NCBI RefSeq assembly: GCF_010550695.1
Contig: NZ_JAAGOB010000001.1
Span: 558,001 to 622,000, forward strand
Direction: 5' to 3'
Length of the DNA stretch: 64,000 nt
Source of the DNA: Phytoactinopolyspora alkaliphila
GTDB lineage: Bacteria > Actinomycetota > Actinomycetes > Jiangellales > Jiangellaceae
This document shows, piece by piece, positions 17,393-25,240 of the stretch. Below the pieces are notes generated by a model. That model saw nothing but the letters and a program-made list of their open reading frames with translations. It was not told the origin of the DNA and did no database searches. Made by a program: the position numbers and the translations under genes. The first letter of the stretch is position 1. Every line of letters begins with the position of its first letter.

Positions 17393-17734
17393 GTGTCGTT
17401 CGGTGCGGCCCGACAAGGCGAGCCCGGAAAGAACAGACCGGTGATCGTGGCGTCCGTTGACCAGATCAACGCTGGCGTTCCCGATGAGCTGTTGGTGGTT
17501 GTGCCAGTGTCGAGTTCACGGACGCCCTCGCCATTGCGGCCGGAAGTCTCACCGGGCGAGGGTGTCGAGACGGCAAGTGTCGCGGTTGTTCGAGCAATCC
17601 GGGCAGTGTCTCGAGGTCGTTTCCTTCGCCGTCTCGGCGAGGTGAAGCCAGAGACCATGGCGAGCGTCGAAGGCGCGCTAAGCATGATCTTGGGCATCGA
17701 GATGGCCCGTATTGCGGACTATGAAGGCGACTAG
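17393..17734 (+). CDS. MazF/PemK-like endoribonuclease toxin, start unclear, no antitoxin seen
   Basis: 113 aa from the first in-frame GTG. The family pattern is plain: the loop [14 protein letters not shown] (MazF 'SEqgKxRPvvV'), the strand [11 protein letters not shown], the segment [22 protein letters not shown] and the C-terminal helix [16 protein letters not shown]-like stretch (about residues 86-101). The N-terminal strand of MazF (xWLVxFG) is encoded just upstream, from 17375 ([10 protein letters not shown] after a TGA), with no ATG/GTG/TTG to start it. Either CTG 17375 is used or the gene has lost its start. No antitoxin gene precedes it, since only 54 nt separate it from the GNAT stop. 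Confidence 0.65.
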   Translation: MSFGAARQGEPGKNRPVIVASVDQINAGVPDELLVVVPVSSSRTPSPLRPEVSPGEGVETASVAVVRAIRAVSRGRFLRRLGEVKPETMASVEGALSMILGIEMARIADYEGD

Positions 17735-17780
17735 ACGCTCGGCGTCGCCCACGTGAGGCCTGACCTGCATATGTGCGGGT

Positions 17781-17851
17781 GGGCGATACTGGGATTGAAC
17801 CAGTGACCTCTACCGTGTCAAGGTAGCGCTCTCCCACTGAGCTAATCGCCC
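17781..17851 (-). tRNA. tRNA-Val (GAC)
   Basis: 71 nt. Acceptor GGGCGAT pairs with ATCGCCC; the anticodon stem CTACC/GGTAG closes the loop TTGACAC, giving anticodon GAC. The T-loop TTCAATC is canonical. No CCA is encoded. First of three tRNA genes clustered on the minus strand. Confidence 0.95.
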
Positions 17852-17887
17852 GCTGCCATTGATTCTTCGGCTGCTGTGTGTCAGCGA

Positions 17888-17957
17888 GGTGGAGACGGGA
17901 TTTGAACCCGTGTAGACGGCTTTGCAGGCCGTTGCCTCGCCTCTCGGCCACTCCACC
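17888..17957 (-). tRNA. tRNA-Cys (GCA)
   Basis: 70 nt. Acceptor GGTGGAG pairs with CTCCACC; the anticodon loop carries GCA within CCTGCAAAG, and the T-arm contains GGTTCAAATCC. Single middle member of the Gly-Cys-Val cluster. Confidence 0.95.
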
Positions 17958-17988
17958 GAGGTGAGGCCTGGCTTGGGCCTCAATCCGA

Positions 17989-18060
17989 GCGGACGACGGG
18001 ATTCGAACCCGCGACCCTCACCTTGGCAAGGTGATGCGCTACCAGCTGCGCTACGTCCGC
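17989..18060 (-). tRNA. tRNA-Gly (GCC)
   Basis: 72 nt. Acceptor GCGGACG pairs with CGTCCGC; the anticodon stem CACCT... closes the loop containing GCC (CTTGCCAAG), and the T-arm is GGGTTCGAATCCC. Transcribed first of the three-gene cluster, away from pabB. Confidence 0.95.
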
Positions 18061-18182
18061 GTGCACCTGTCCCGCCGTTTCCGGCGGACCGGGCTGCGGA
18101 AAGAACATTAGCCCATCCAGGCCTCTGGATCCAAACAGGGTGCTGGGATTGACGAAAAGTGTCGGGCATCGGCCGCATCGGG

Positions 18183-18188
18183 TAGCGT
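18183..18188 (+). promoter_or_regulatory. Leaderless -10 element for pabB
   Basis: TAGCGT ends 8 nt before the GTG at 18197; no ribosome site is present. This supports the start chosen for pabB. Confidence 0.5.
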
Positions 18189-18196
18189 CACCGGAC

Positions 18197-19204
18197 GTGG
18201 ACGGTTCGGAGCTCGTGCGTCCGATGGCGCATCTCGGAGGGATGCTTGCCACTGGCCTGTCCGAGGTCACCGACGACCTGACGGTGCTGGACGGCACCGG
18301 TCGCTGGGCTGTAGTCGTGACGTTTGAGGGAACCGCAGTCTGTGCCAGATTCGACACATGGGAACAAGCCCCGCTGACCGACGTCGGCGCCTGGCGCGGG
18401 CCGGGACTGGGGGAGTGGACCACATCACTGGACCGGGCCGGCTACGTAGCGGCGGTCCAGGAGGTCCGGGAACGGATCGCCGCTGGGACGGTGTATCAGG
18501 TCAATGTGTGCCGCGTGATGCAGGCACCGTACCGAACGGGCGCGGACGGGCTGCTGCATCTTGCGGCCCGCTTGGCGGAGCGGCACGACGCGCCGTTCGG
18601 CGGTCTGGTTCAAGTGCCCGGCGCACACGTGGTGACGGCGTCGCCTGAGCTGTATCTGCGTCGTCGTGGTGGCACGGTCTGGTCGTCGCCCATCAAGGGG
18701 ACGGGACGGACAGAGGCCGACCTGACCGCCAAGGACGAGGCGGAGAACGTGATGATCGTCGATCTGGTCCGCAACGACCTGTCGCGCGTGTGCCGCCCCG
18801 GGTCCGTCGCCGTGGAGGAGCTGCTGTCGGTGGAGAAGCACCCGGGATTGGTGCACCTCGTCTCGACGGTACGGGGAGAACTTCACCAGGGCGTGGGTTG
18901 GGCTGAGCTGATTCATGCCACTTTTCCACCGGGTTCGGTCAGCGGGGCGCCCAAGTCCAGTGCGCTCGACGCGATCGCGGACCTCGAGCCCGCGCCGCGT
19001 GGGCCCTACTGCGGCGCCGTGGGATGGGTGGACGCCGACACCGGCGAAGGTGAGCTGGCCGTCGGTATCCGGACCTTCTGGTCGGACGCGGACACACTTT
19101 GCTTCGGGACCGGAGCGGGCATCACATGGGGCTCCGATGCCGAGCGGGAGTGGGCCGAGACGGAACTGAAGGCCGATCGTCTCGTAGGCTTGGCCTCGTG
19201 CTGA
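18197..19204 (+). CDS. pabB: Aminodeoxychorismate synthase component I
   Basis: Chorismate-binding enzyme (335 aa from GTG 18197) making 4-amino-4-deoxychorismate for folate. The catalytic C-terminal domain has the usual motifs: PIKGTGRTEADLTAKDEAEN, MIVDLVRNDLSRVC, VSTVRG and FPPGSVSGAPK. The N-terminal domain is short compared with TrpE/PabB of 450 or more residues, so the glutamine amidotransferase must come from a separate PabA/TrpG. An upstream in-frame GTG at 18140 is less likely because the -10 box lies downstream of it. It overlaps pabC by 7 nt. Confidence 0.9.
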   Translation: MDGSELVRPMAHLGGMLATGLSEVTDDLTVLDGTGRWAVVVTFEGTAVCARFDTWEQAPLTDVGAWRGPGLGEWTTSLDRAGYVAAVQEVRERIAAGTVYQVNVCRVMQAPYRTGADGLLHLAARLAERHDAPFGGLVQVPGAHVVTASPELYLRRRGGTVWSSPIKGTGRTEADLTAKDEAENVMIVDLVRNDLSRVCRPGSVAVEELLSVEKHPGLVHLVSTVRGELHQGVGWAELIHATFPPGSVSGAPKSSALDAIADLEPAPRGPYCGAVGWVDADTGEGELAVGIRTFWSDADTLCFGTGAGITWGSDAEREWAETELKADRLVGLASC

Positions 19205-20031
19205 TCTGGGTGAACGGTGAGATGTCTCCGGCCGCGGAAGCGACCGTGAGTGTGCTGGACCACGGATTGACCGTGGGTGACGGTGTCTTCGAGACGACGA
19301 AGGTGGTGAACGGCGTCCCGTTCGCCATGGAGCGGCATATCGCGCGCCTGGCTCGTTCAGCCGCTGGGCTGGGGCTGCCTGCCCCCGACGGGACACTGCT
19401 CCGGAAGGCGATCGCGGAGGTTCTGGACGCACTGGGCTCACCGCCGTTGGCGCGGATGCGCATCACCTACACCGGTGGAGTGTCGCCGCTCGGGTCGGCG
19501 CGGGGAGACTCGTCGCCGACACTGGTCGTCGCTTGTGTGCCGGTCGAGCCGTATCCAGCCACCACCGCTATCGCCACCGTCCCGTGGCGACGCAACGAGC
19601 GTGGCGCCACTGCTGGGCTGAAGAGCACGTCGTACGCGGAGAACGTCATCGCGCTGGAGCGTGCCCACTCGCTGGGCGCCAGCGAGGCCATCGTCGCCGA
19701 CACCCAGGACAGGCTGTGTGAGGGCACCGGCAGCAACATCTTCGTGGTCGTCGACGGCAAGCTGCTGACGCCCTCTCTCGCCACCGGGTGCCTCGCGGGT
19801 GTCACGCGGGCGCTGGTCCTGGAATGGACCGAGGCGGAAGAGGCGGAACTGGACTTCGACGTGCTCCAGCGTGCCGAGGAGATCTTCCTCACCTCGTCGG
19901 TCCGTGACGTGCAAGCCGTCGACGCGGTGATCCACGACGGCGAGCGTCGTGAGCTCGACGCTCCCGGGCCGGTGACACGGCGGGTGAGCGAAGAATTCGC
20001 GCGGCGTAGCGCCGAGACTACGGAGCCCTAG
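19198..20031 (+). CDS. pabC: Aminodeoxychorismate lyase (class IV PLP aminotransferase fold)
   Basis: 277-aa fold-type IV PLP enzyme that releases pyruvate from aminodeoxychorismate to give 4-aminobenzoate. Recognisable parts are VSVLDHGLTVGDGVFETTKV, the PLP lysine in AGLKSTSYAENV, and DRLCEGTGSNIFVV with the conserved glutamate. A D-amino-acid or branched-chain aminotransferase has the same fold, but the 7-nt overlap with pabB makes PabC the better call. The start is GTG 19198, inside the last codons of pabB. Confidence 0.9.
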   Translation: MLIWVNGEMSPAAEATVSVLDHGLTVGDGVFETTKVVNGVPFAMERHIARLARSAAGLGLPAPDGTLLRKAIAEVLDALGSPPLARMRITYTGGVSPLGSARGDSSPTLVVACVPVEPYPATTAIATVPWRRNERGATAGLKSTSYAENVIALERAHSLGASEAIVADTQDRLCEGTGSNIFVVVDGKLLTPSLATGCLAGVTRALVLEWTEAEEAELDFDVLQRAEEIFLTSSVRDVQAVDAVIHDGERRELDAPGPVTRRVSEEFARRSAETTEP

Positions 20032-20071
20032 CTCAGGTTGCCGGCCGGCGAAGGCGTACGGCTCGTCGCGC

Positions 20072-20626
20072 TCAGCCCGCAGCGCGGCGTCGCTCCCGAT
20101 AGGCGGCGACATGGAGGCGGTTTCCGCAGGTGCGGCTGTCGCAGTACCGCTTGGAACGGTTGCGCGACAGGTCGACGAGGACCCGCTGGCAGTCGGGAGC
20201 GTGACACTCCCGCAGGCGCTCCTGTTCGCCGGCGACGACGACGAATGCCAGCGCCATGCCGCTGTCGGTGAGCAGGTGCTCGGCCAGTTCGGCGCCGGGC
20301 GCGAAGTAGTGGATGTGCCAGTTGTAGCCGTCGTGGTCGGTCAGCCGCGGGCACAGCCGCGCCTTCGCCAGCAGATCGTTGACCAGAGCTGAGGCTTCTT
20401 CGGTCGTGTCGGCGAGGAAGATCTCCCGCAGCTTGGGACGCAACGCGTGTACGTGACGAAGATCACTGGCGTTCAACTCGCCCACGTCGCTGATGACGTG
20501 CTCGGCGACGAAAGCGCGCAGGGCGTCCACATCGGGGAGGAGCTCCTGGCCAGCGATCGCCGGATCAGTATTGATCAGGTCGACGACGATGCTGAGCGAG
20601 TTCTGTACGTCGTGGCTGAAAGTCAC
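20072..20626 (-). CDS. CGNR zinc-finger protein with ABATE domain
   Basis: 184 aa. An N-terminal stress-linked ABATE-like domain (LSIVVDLINTDPAI ... LRPKLREIFLADT) is followed by the C-terminal CGNR zinc finger, with cysteines in RECHAPDCQRVLVDLSRN and RYCDSRTCGNRLHVAAYR. These are thought to be DNA-binding regulators in actinomycetes. It lies between pabC (convergent) and the SsgB-like gene; no target is visible. Confidence 0.9.
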   Translation of the reverse strand: MTFSHDVQNSLSIVVDLINTDPAIAGQELLPDVDALRAFVAEHVISDVGELNASDLRHVHALRPKLREIFLADTTEEASALVNDLLAKARLCPRLTDHDGYNWHIHYFAPGAELAEHLLTDSGMALAFVVVAGEQERLRECHAPDCQRVLVDLSRNRSKRYCDSRTCGNRLHVAAYRERRRAAG

Positions 20627-20727
20627 GGCCTACCTCGGGAGACGGTTGTCGGTTGGCCGACCGTAGACCGCAACGCCGTCAATGCACAACACCAGGTCCG
20701 GATAGGTACCTTTTGGAAACCCGCTCG

Positions 20728-21147
20728 TTATGCGCCGTCGAGTAACGAGACGAGCGCAAGGTCGATGCCGAGCAGCGCAGACTCCGCTCCCGGCGGCACC
20801 ACTCGCCACGTGCGGGCGAGAAACTCCTCGACCTGCGACGCCGACGCCAGGATGTAGGCGTCGCCGTCGGGGGAGGACAGCCTGATCTGCAGGGCGGGCA
20901 GGCCGGCCTCATCCTCGGTGGGCCAGAGCGAGATGTCCCCGATCCCTGCCCGGCCGTCAAGACCCTCGGCGAGGAGATCACGGGCGAACACCCAGCTGAC
21001 CGGAGATTCGGATTGGGCGTCGAACACCACTGTCACCGCTAACGGATCACGTGCGGAATAGTGGAACTGCGCAGGTAGCGGACGTGAGCCGGTCTGGCTG
21101 CTCAGGAGCCGCAGGGTCATCGGGTACGAGACCGTCATGTGTTCCAT
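20728..21147 (-). CDS. SsgA/SsgB-family sporulation and cell-division regulator
   Basis: 139-aa SsgA-like protein (SALP), a family known only from actinomycetes. SsgB recruits FtsZ to future sporulation septa together with SsgA. Family signature WVFARDLLAEGL followed by GIGDISLWP is intact, and the overall length matches SsgB (about 137 aa). The tRNA/pab/thrS neighbourhood is compatible with ssgB, as ssgB and thrS are near neighbours in Streptomyces coelicolor (from memory). I therefore lean to SsgB but leave the symbol open. ATG 21138 is an alternative start. Confidence 0.88.
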   Translation of the reverse strand: MEHMTVSYPMTLRLLSSQTGSRPLPAQFHYSARDPLAVTVVFDAQSESPVSWVFARDLLAEGLDGRAGIGDISLWPTEDEAGLPALQIRLSSPDGDAYILASASQVEEFLARTWRVVPPGAESALLGIDLALVSLLDGA

Positions 21148-21296
21148 GCCCCCAAGACGGAAAGTCAGGGGACTCGTGACGCAGCTTTTGTAACGAGTAG
21201 ATAACGGAATGACGAGGCGGTGACATGCCGGTGCGTGAGCTGGCCGGGGCCAGTTGGGCGTGGGGTTCGGAGTGGGGTATGGTTTTCCTCGCGCCC

Positions 21297-21367
21297 GGGC
21301 GATTAGCTCAGCGGGAGAGCGCTTCGTTCACACCGAAGAGGTCACTGGTTCGATCCCAGTATCGCCC
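21297..21367 (+). tRNA. tRNA-Val (CAC)
   Basis: 71 nt. Acceptor GGGCGAT pairs with ATCGCCC; the anticodon stem CTTCG/CGAAG closes the loop TTCACAC, giving anticodon CAC. It is almost identical to the tRNA-Val(GAC) at 17781 outside the anticodon arm, and lies divergent from the SsgB-like gene. Confidence 0.95.
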
Positions 21368-21603
21368 ACTCGTATTTTCCCAGCTGGATGGCCTGTCGAT
21401 CACCGTTATCGACGGCTGCATCTGAAGATCATTTCCTGTGGTCCGGGGACGCCCCTGTGGGCGGCCCCGCACCGTGCTACGCCCCTCTGTCCCGATCCGG
21501 CACCGCAACCGGAATTCTTTCGAAGATTACGTGGCAGGCCGTCCATATGCGGTTCGGCAGCGGGATAGGCTCGGATCGCGTCGGAAAGGGAGAGGAGCCG
21601 CAG

Positions 21604-21978
21604 ATGATTCGCAGGCTTCAGGCAGTCGCGCTGGACTGCCCGGACCCGGTACGGCTCGCGGAGTTCTACGCGGAACTTCTCGGCGGGCAGATCGTGATGG
21701 ACCCGGACGTACCGGACTGGGTGGAGGTGCGCGGGTTTGAAGGGACTCCGCTGGCCTTCCAGCGGGTGCAGGGCTACCGCCCACCCGAGTGGCCAGGGGA
21801 GCAGATGCCCCAGCAGGTACATCTGGACTTCGATGTCGACGACATCGAGGCGGACGAGAAGCGAGCGCTGGAGCTCGGCGCGACCGTGCTGGAGCGTACG
21901 GACCAGGTGCGTCGGGAGGCCAACTGGCGGGTCTACGCGGACCCGGCGGGCCATCCCTTTTGCCTCTGTCTCCACTGA
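21604..21978 (+). CDS. VOC-family protein
   Basis: 124-aa single-module VOC protein (LQAVALDCPDPVRLAEFYAE, then PQQVHLDFDVDDIEADEKRA, ending DPAGHPFCLCLH). Closely paralogous to the protein at 33798, sharing the QxVQxYxPPxWPxQ and HLDxxVDD motifs. Function is likely antibiotic binding or a small metal-dependent enzyme. The ATG follows GGAGAGGAG. No partner gene is in the same operon. Confidence 0.88.
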   Translation: MIRRLQAVALDCPDPVRLAEFYAELLGGQIVMDPDVPDWVEVRGFEGTPLAFQRVQGYRPPEWPGEQMPQQVHLDFDVDDIEADEKRALELGATVLERTDQVRREANWRVYADPAGHPFCLCLH

Positions 21979-22092
21979 GACGACCGAGACCACCGCGCTC
22001 ATTGAGGCGGGATCGGAACGGGTGAGCGTTCCGCGGCGGCCACACGCCTCGATGGTGATTTCTGAAACATGCCTCGCAGGTCAGGTCGGGTA

Positions 22093-22098
22093 TAGGGT
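22093..22098 (+). promoter_or_regulatory. Leaderless -10 element for the tandem VOC gene
   Basis: TAGGGT ends 8 nt before the ATG at 22107; no Shine-Dalgarno sequence is present. Confidence 0.45.
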
Positions 22099-22106
22099 CG
22101 TGCGCC

Positions 22107-22844
22107 ATGGCGTTGCGACTTGTTCAGGTGAATTTCAAAGCTCGGGATGACTCAGCACTCGGCCGGTTCTGGGCGGAGGCGCTCGGCTGGGGTGTTTCCA
22201 GCGAGGGACCCGGTGTGACCAACGTTGAACCAGTGGACTTCGTCTGGCCGGACCCGGTCGCCGTCTGCATCGATGTCGTCACTGTCCCTGATCCCGAAAC
22301 GGTGAAGTACCGCACGCACCTCGATCTCGCCACCACCTCGGCTGCCCATCAGGCGGAGTTGGTCGCGCGTCTGCAGGAGCTCGGTGCGACGCCAGCCGAC
22401 ATCGGCCAGGGCGACGTGCCGTGGACCGTCCTGGCCGACCCGGAGGGCAACGTGTTCTGCGTGCTGGAGCCTCGATCGATCTACCAGGACACGGGGCCGA
22501 TCGCCGCCGTGGTGGTCAACTGCGCGGATCCGCGGGCCATGGCCCGGTTCTGGAGCGAGGCGATGGACTGGACCTTGCACGAGGTGAACGACGATTATGC
22601 GAGGTTGCGCTCGGCCAAGGGTGTCGGTCCGTATCTGGAGTTCCTTCGCACGCCCGACGTGAACACGGTGCGGCACCGTGTCCATCTCGACCTGAAGCCG
22701 TACTCCGGTGACGATCAAGCGGCAGAGGTAGCCCGGTTGCGGGCGCTGGGTGCCACTGACGCCGACGTTGGCCAGGGCGATGTGCCATGGATGTGCCTCG
22801 CCGACACGGAGGGCAACGAGTTCTGCGTCCTTACCCCGGGCTGA
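22107..22844 (+). CDS. Two-domain VOC protein with internally duplicated halves
   Basis: 245 aa composed of two VOC modules of about 120 residues each. Both halves end alike (DIGQGDVPWTVLADPEGNVFCVLEP and DVGQGDVPWMCLADTEGNEFCVLTP are aligned over this stretch), and both have an RFWxEAxxW helix (RFWAEALGW and RFWSEAMDW). Internal duplication produced an extradiol-dioxygenase-like full barrel within one chain. Substrate unknown. It follows a leaderless promoter. Confidence 0.88.
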   Translation: MALRLVQVNFKARDDSALGRFWAEALGWGVSSEGPGVTNVEPVDFVWPDPVAVCIDVVTVPDPETVKYRTHLDLATTSAAHQAELVARLQELGATPADIGQGDVPWTVLADPEGNVFCVLEPRSIYQDTGPIAAVVVNCADPRAMARFWSEAMDWTLHEVNDDYARLRSAKGVGPYLEFLRTPDVNTVRHRVHLDLKPYSGDDQAAEVARLRALGATDADVGQGDVPWMCLADTEGNEFCVLTPG

Positions 22845-23034
22845 CACAGAGTCTCGAGTTCCACTCTCCAGGCTGGCCGGCGGTCGCGCGGGCCTGAGCC
22901 CACAGAGCGACGGTGCCGTTGTCGTTTCTGTCCAAGACGGCCGCGGCGGCCTCCGTCTACCGTAAGCGCGAGAGCACCGCCGCGGTGCGCAGGCAATTCG
23001 CCCCACCATCTCGACCATGAGGAGAGAAAGCACC

Positions 23035-23613
23035 ATGCGTCATCTGGTTTACACAGCGTTCATGTCGCTCGACGGTGTCGTGGACTCGCCCGGTGGCGGG
23101 CCAGACGAGGAACATCGGAATGGTGGCTGGGTGGTTAAAGACCTCGAGTTCGTGCCCGAGGCTTGGTCGATCAAGAGCGAGGAACTCGCCGACACGACGG
23201 CGCTGATGTTCGGGCGCCGAAGCTACGAGGTCTTCGCTCCGGTCTGGCCCGGTTCAGAGGACCACGCCGCGTACAAGGATCTGCCCAAGTACGTGGTGTC
23301 GTCGACGCTGCCCGACGACGCCGTCGTCGACGACTGGGGCCCGACGACGATCCTGCGCTCGACCGAGGACGTGGCCGCGCTCAAGGAAGGCGAGGGTGGC
23401 GCGATCTTTATCCACGGCAGCGCGGAACTTGCCAGACGGCTGTCGGACGAGGGTCTGATCGACCAGTACAACCTGCTCGTCTTCCCGGTACTGCTCGGGG
23501 CCGGAAAGAGCCTCTTCAGCCGGTCGGACAGGGACAAGCAGGTTCTGCGCCTCAGGGAGTCCGAAACCTACTCGAACGGGATCATCAAACTGATTTACGA
23601 CGTCACGCGCTGA
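23035..23613 (+). CDS. Dihydrofolate-reductase-fold (RibD C-terminal) protein
   Basis: 192-aa NADPH-binding reductase of the RibD_C group: VYTAFMSLDGVVDSPGG at the N-terminus, LMFGRRSYEVFAPVWPG, and a C-terminal LLVFPVLLGAGKSLFS strand. Such stand-alone proteins are usually YyaP/YwjB-like with unknown natural substrate, not true folate or riboflavin enzymes. I use the ATG at 23035 with GGAGAG upstream. Its 3' end overlaps the convergent AraC gene by 19 nt. Confidence 0.88.
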   Translation: MRHLVYTAFMSLDGVVDSPGGGPDEEHRNGGWVVKDLEFVPEAWSIKSEELADTTALMFGRRSYEVFAPVWPGSEDHAAYKDLPKYVVSSTLPDDAVVDDWGPTTILRSTEDVAALKEGEGGAIFIHGSAELARRLSDEGLIDQYNLLVFPVLLGAGKSLFSRSDRDKQVLRLRESETYSNGIIKLIYDVTR

Positions 23614-24305
23614 TCCAGAGTCAGACCGATCGCGCCGCCGGTGCCGTCGTGGAGCTGCCCTGCCGTACGTCCGACGTATGAGCGCAGGGCACGGGCCAGA
23701 TGCGGCTCGTCGAAGTAGCCGAGTTTGGCGACCACGTCGACGGCGGGGTCGCCGGCGGCCAGGAGCTCCGCGGCGGTGCGAGCGCGCTCGATCTGCCGTA
23801 TGGCGCCCTGGGTGAGCCCCGTTGCAGCTCGGAACCGGCGTTCGAGCGTGCGGCCCGAGACGGCCGGGCGACGGCCACCGAGAACCTCGGCGACGAGCGG
23901 ATCGCGGACGACGATTCCGGACCGGACAAGACGATCGACCAGAGCCTCGGCGTCGTCGGGGCCTGGCGTCTCCCAGCGCGCACCGTCCAGCCGGAAGGTG
24001 CGGCGCGTGGTGTCGGGGAGTTCGACGCCACCGTCGACCAGTGCCGTCGTGGGCACGGCCCGGAGCGAGGTCCCCACGGCGAACTCGATACCCATGAAGG
24101 TCGCGCCCTCCGGCACCGGCGCGGTGCCCGTCCTGGTCTCGGGACCTGTCACGCCCGCGTACGCCCGACCCTCATGCTCCCAGAACACCAGGCCCCAGCG
24201 CACACCTGCCACGGAGGTCATCTCAGCGACCAGCTCGCTCCTGCAGGTCCACACGATGTCGAACCACGGCGAGTCGGACTCGCGTGTGTCGAATAGCAGG
24301 CCCAC
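23595..24305 (-). CDS. AraC-family transcriptional regulator
   Basis: 236 aa with a C-terminal AraC helix-turn-helix pair (SGRTLERRFRAATGLTQGAI, then DVVAKLGYFDEPHLARALRSYVG). The N-terminal half is a variable effector domain of the DUF6597/AraC_binding-like kind. Convergent and overlapping by 19 nt with the RibD-like gene, so antisense interaction of the two 3' ends is possible. Target not identified. Confidence 0.88.
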   Translation of the reverse strand: MGLLFDTRESDSPWFDIVWTCRSELVAEMTSVAGVRWGLVFWEHEGRAYAGVTGPETRTGTAPVPEGATFMGIEFAVGTSLRAVPTTALVDGGVELPDTTRRTFRLDGARWETPGPDDAEALVDRLVRSGIVVRDPLVAEVLGGRRPAVSGRTLERRFRAATGLTQGAIRQIERARTAAELLAAGDPAVDVVAKLGYFDEPHLARALRSYVGRTAGQLHDGTGGAIGLTLDQRVTS

Positions 24306-24359
24306 GGATGCAGAATACGCCGTTTGCCACGCCGCTTGTCGTGGCGTTGGCCCAAGGGT

Positions 24360-24375
24360 GATATCGTGTGCTATC
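24360..24375. promoter_or_regulatory. Possible VapBC operator
   Basis: GATA and TATC arms flank 8 nt just before the vapB ribosome site (GGAGGTGG). A larger inverted pair, GCCACG and CGTGGC, lies 20-40 nt further upstream. VapBC operons are normally autorepressed at such sites; the evidence here is only the repeats. Confidence 0.35.
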
Positions 24376-24388
24376 GGAGGTGGCCGTC

Positions 24389-24610
24389 ATGACCGACTTG
24401 CTGATTCGCAACATAGATGAGGATGACCTGCGGCGGATCGACGCCAACGCTGAACGGCAGGGACTGTCGCGGAGCGAGTACCTGAAGCGCGAGGTGTCGC
24501 GGCTCGCCCAGATCGGCGCGCGGCCTGCGACGCGTGTCGACCTGGCTCGTTCGGCGGACCTGTTCGCAGATCTGGCTGACGAGTCGGTGATGGAACAGGC
24601 GTGGTCGTGA
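24389..24610 (+). CDS. vapB: VapB-type antitoxin (FitA/RHH-like)
   Basis: 73-aa antitoxin. The N-terminal half ([20 protein letters not shown] and [14 protein letters not shown]) is a ribbon-helix-helix/FitA DNA-binding fold, and the acidic tail ([16 protein letters not shown]) would wrap the toxin. ATG 24389 follows GGAGGTGG; the upstream GTG is not needed. Its last codons overlap the toxin gene as GTGA, the usual arrangement for coupled antitoxin-toxin pairs. Confidence 0.85.
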   Translation: MTDLLIRNIDEDDLRRIDANAERQGLSRSEYLKREVSRLAQIGARPATRVDLARSADLFADLADESVMEQAWS

Positions 24611-25020
24611 CCGATCTTTGGGTCATTGACAAGTCTGCCTACGTACGTCTCAGTGCATCGCCAGATGCCGACCAGTGGTTGGATCGGATTAACCGGGGAT
24701 TGGTCCGGGTGACCACTGTGACGCTGTTGGAGATGGGCTTTTCGGCCCGATCCGGTCGTGACTGGCGGGTCGGGATTCAGGAGCCGCCAGCGGCGAGTCT
24801 GCCGGTCGAAAACCTGACTCCGCGCATGGAAGCGCGTGCGGTCGAGGTGCAGGGGTTACTCGCGGCGCAGGGACACCATCGTGCGGTGAAGATCCCTGAC
24901 CTGCTCGTCGCCGCTGCCGCCGAACTCGCGGGGCTTGCCGTCCTGCATCTGGACAAGGACTTTGATCTCATCGCAGAGCTCACGGGCCAGCCCGTCGAAC
25001 GCCTCCAGGGCGACTTCTAG
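24607..25020 (+). CDS. vapC: VapC-type PIN-domain toxin
   Basis: About 137-aa PIN-domain ribonuclease, which in this family cleaves tRNA or rRNA when freed from VapB. The acidic active site is intact: D in [14 protein letters not shown] in [10 protein letters not shown] in [13 protein letters not shown] and D in [14 protein letters not shown]. Start chosen as GTG 24607 (GTGA overlap with vapB); GTG 24601 adds two residues. Confidence 0.9.
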   Translation: MTDLWVIDKSAYVRLSASPDADQWLDRINRGLVRVTTVTLLEMGFSARSGRDWRVGIQEPPAASLPVENLTPRMEARAVEVQGLLAAQGHHRAVKIPDLLVAAAAELAGLAVLHLDKDFDLIAELTGQPVERLQGDF

Positions 25021-25240
25021 ATAGCAGAGCAGCTAGCAAGCTTCAGAGCGAAGTCTCGGCACGAATCTGAGTCGTACCATCCACCAACCAGTCCACTCGA
25101 CGTGGTGCGTGGCCTCAGGGCGGGTGCGAGCAGATTGGTGTTCGAGGTCCGCTATCGTCGTGGCGGAGAACGCTGCGGTGCACGCGGGCAGCGGGACCTG
25201 AGCAGTCCCTGATGCGCTGATGGATAAAGGAGAACGCTAG

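Noticed and set aside
17781-21367. tRNA genes as attachment sites of an integrated element
   Set aside because: No integrase, no direct repeat of a tRNA 3' end and no phage genes around them.
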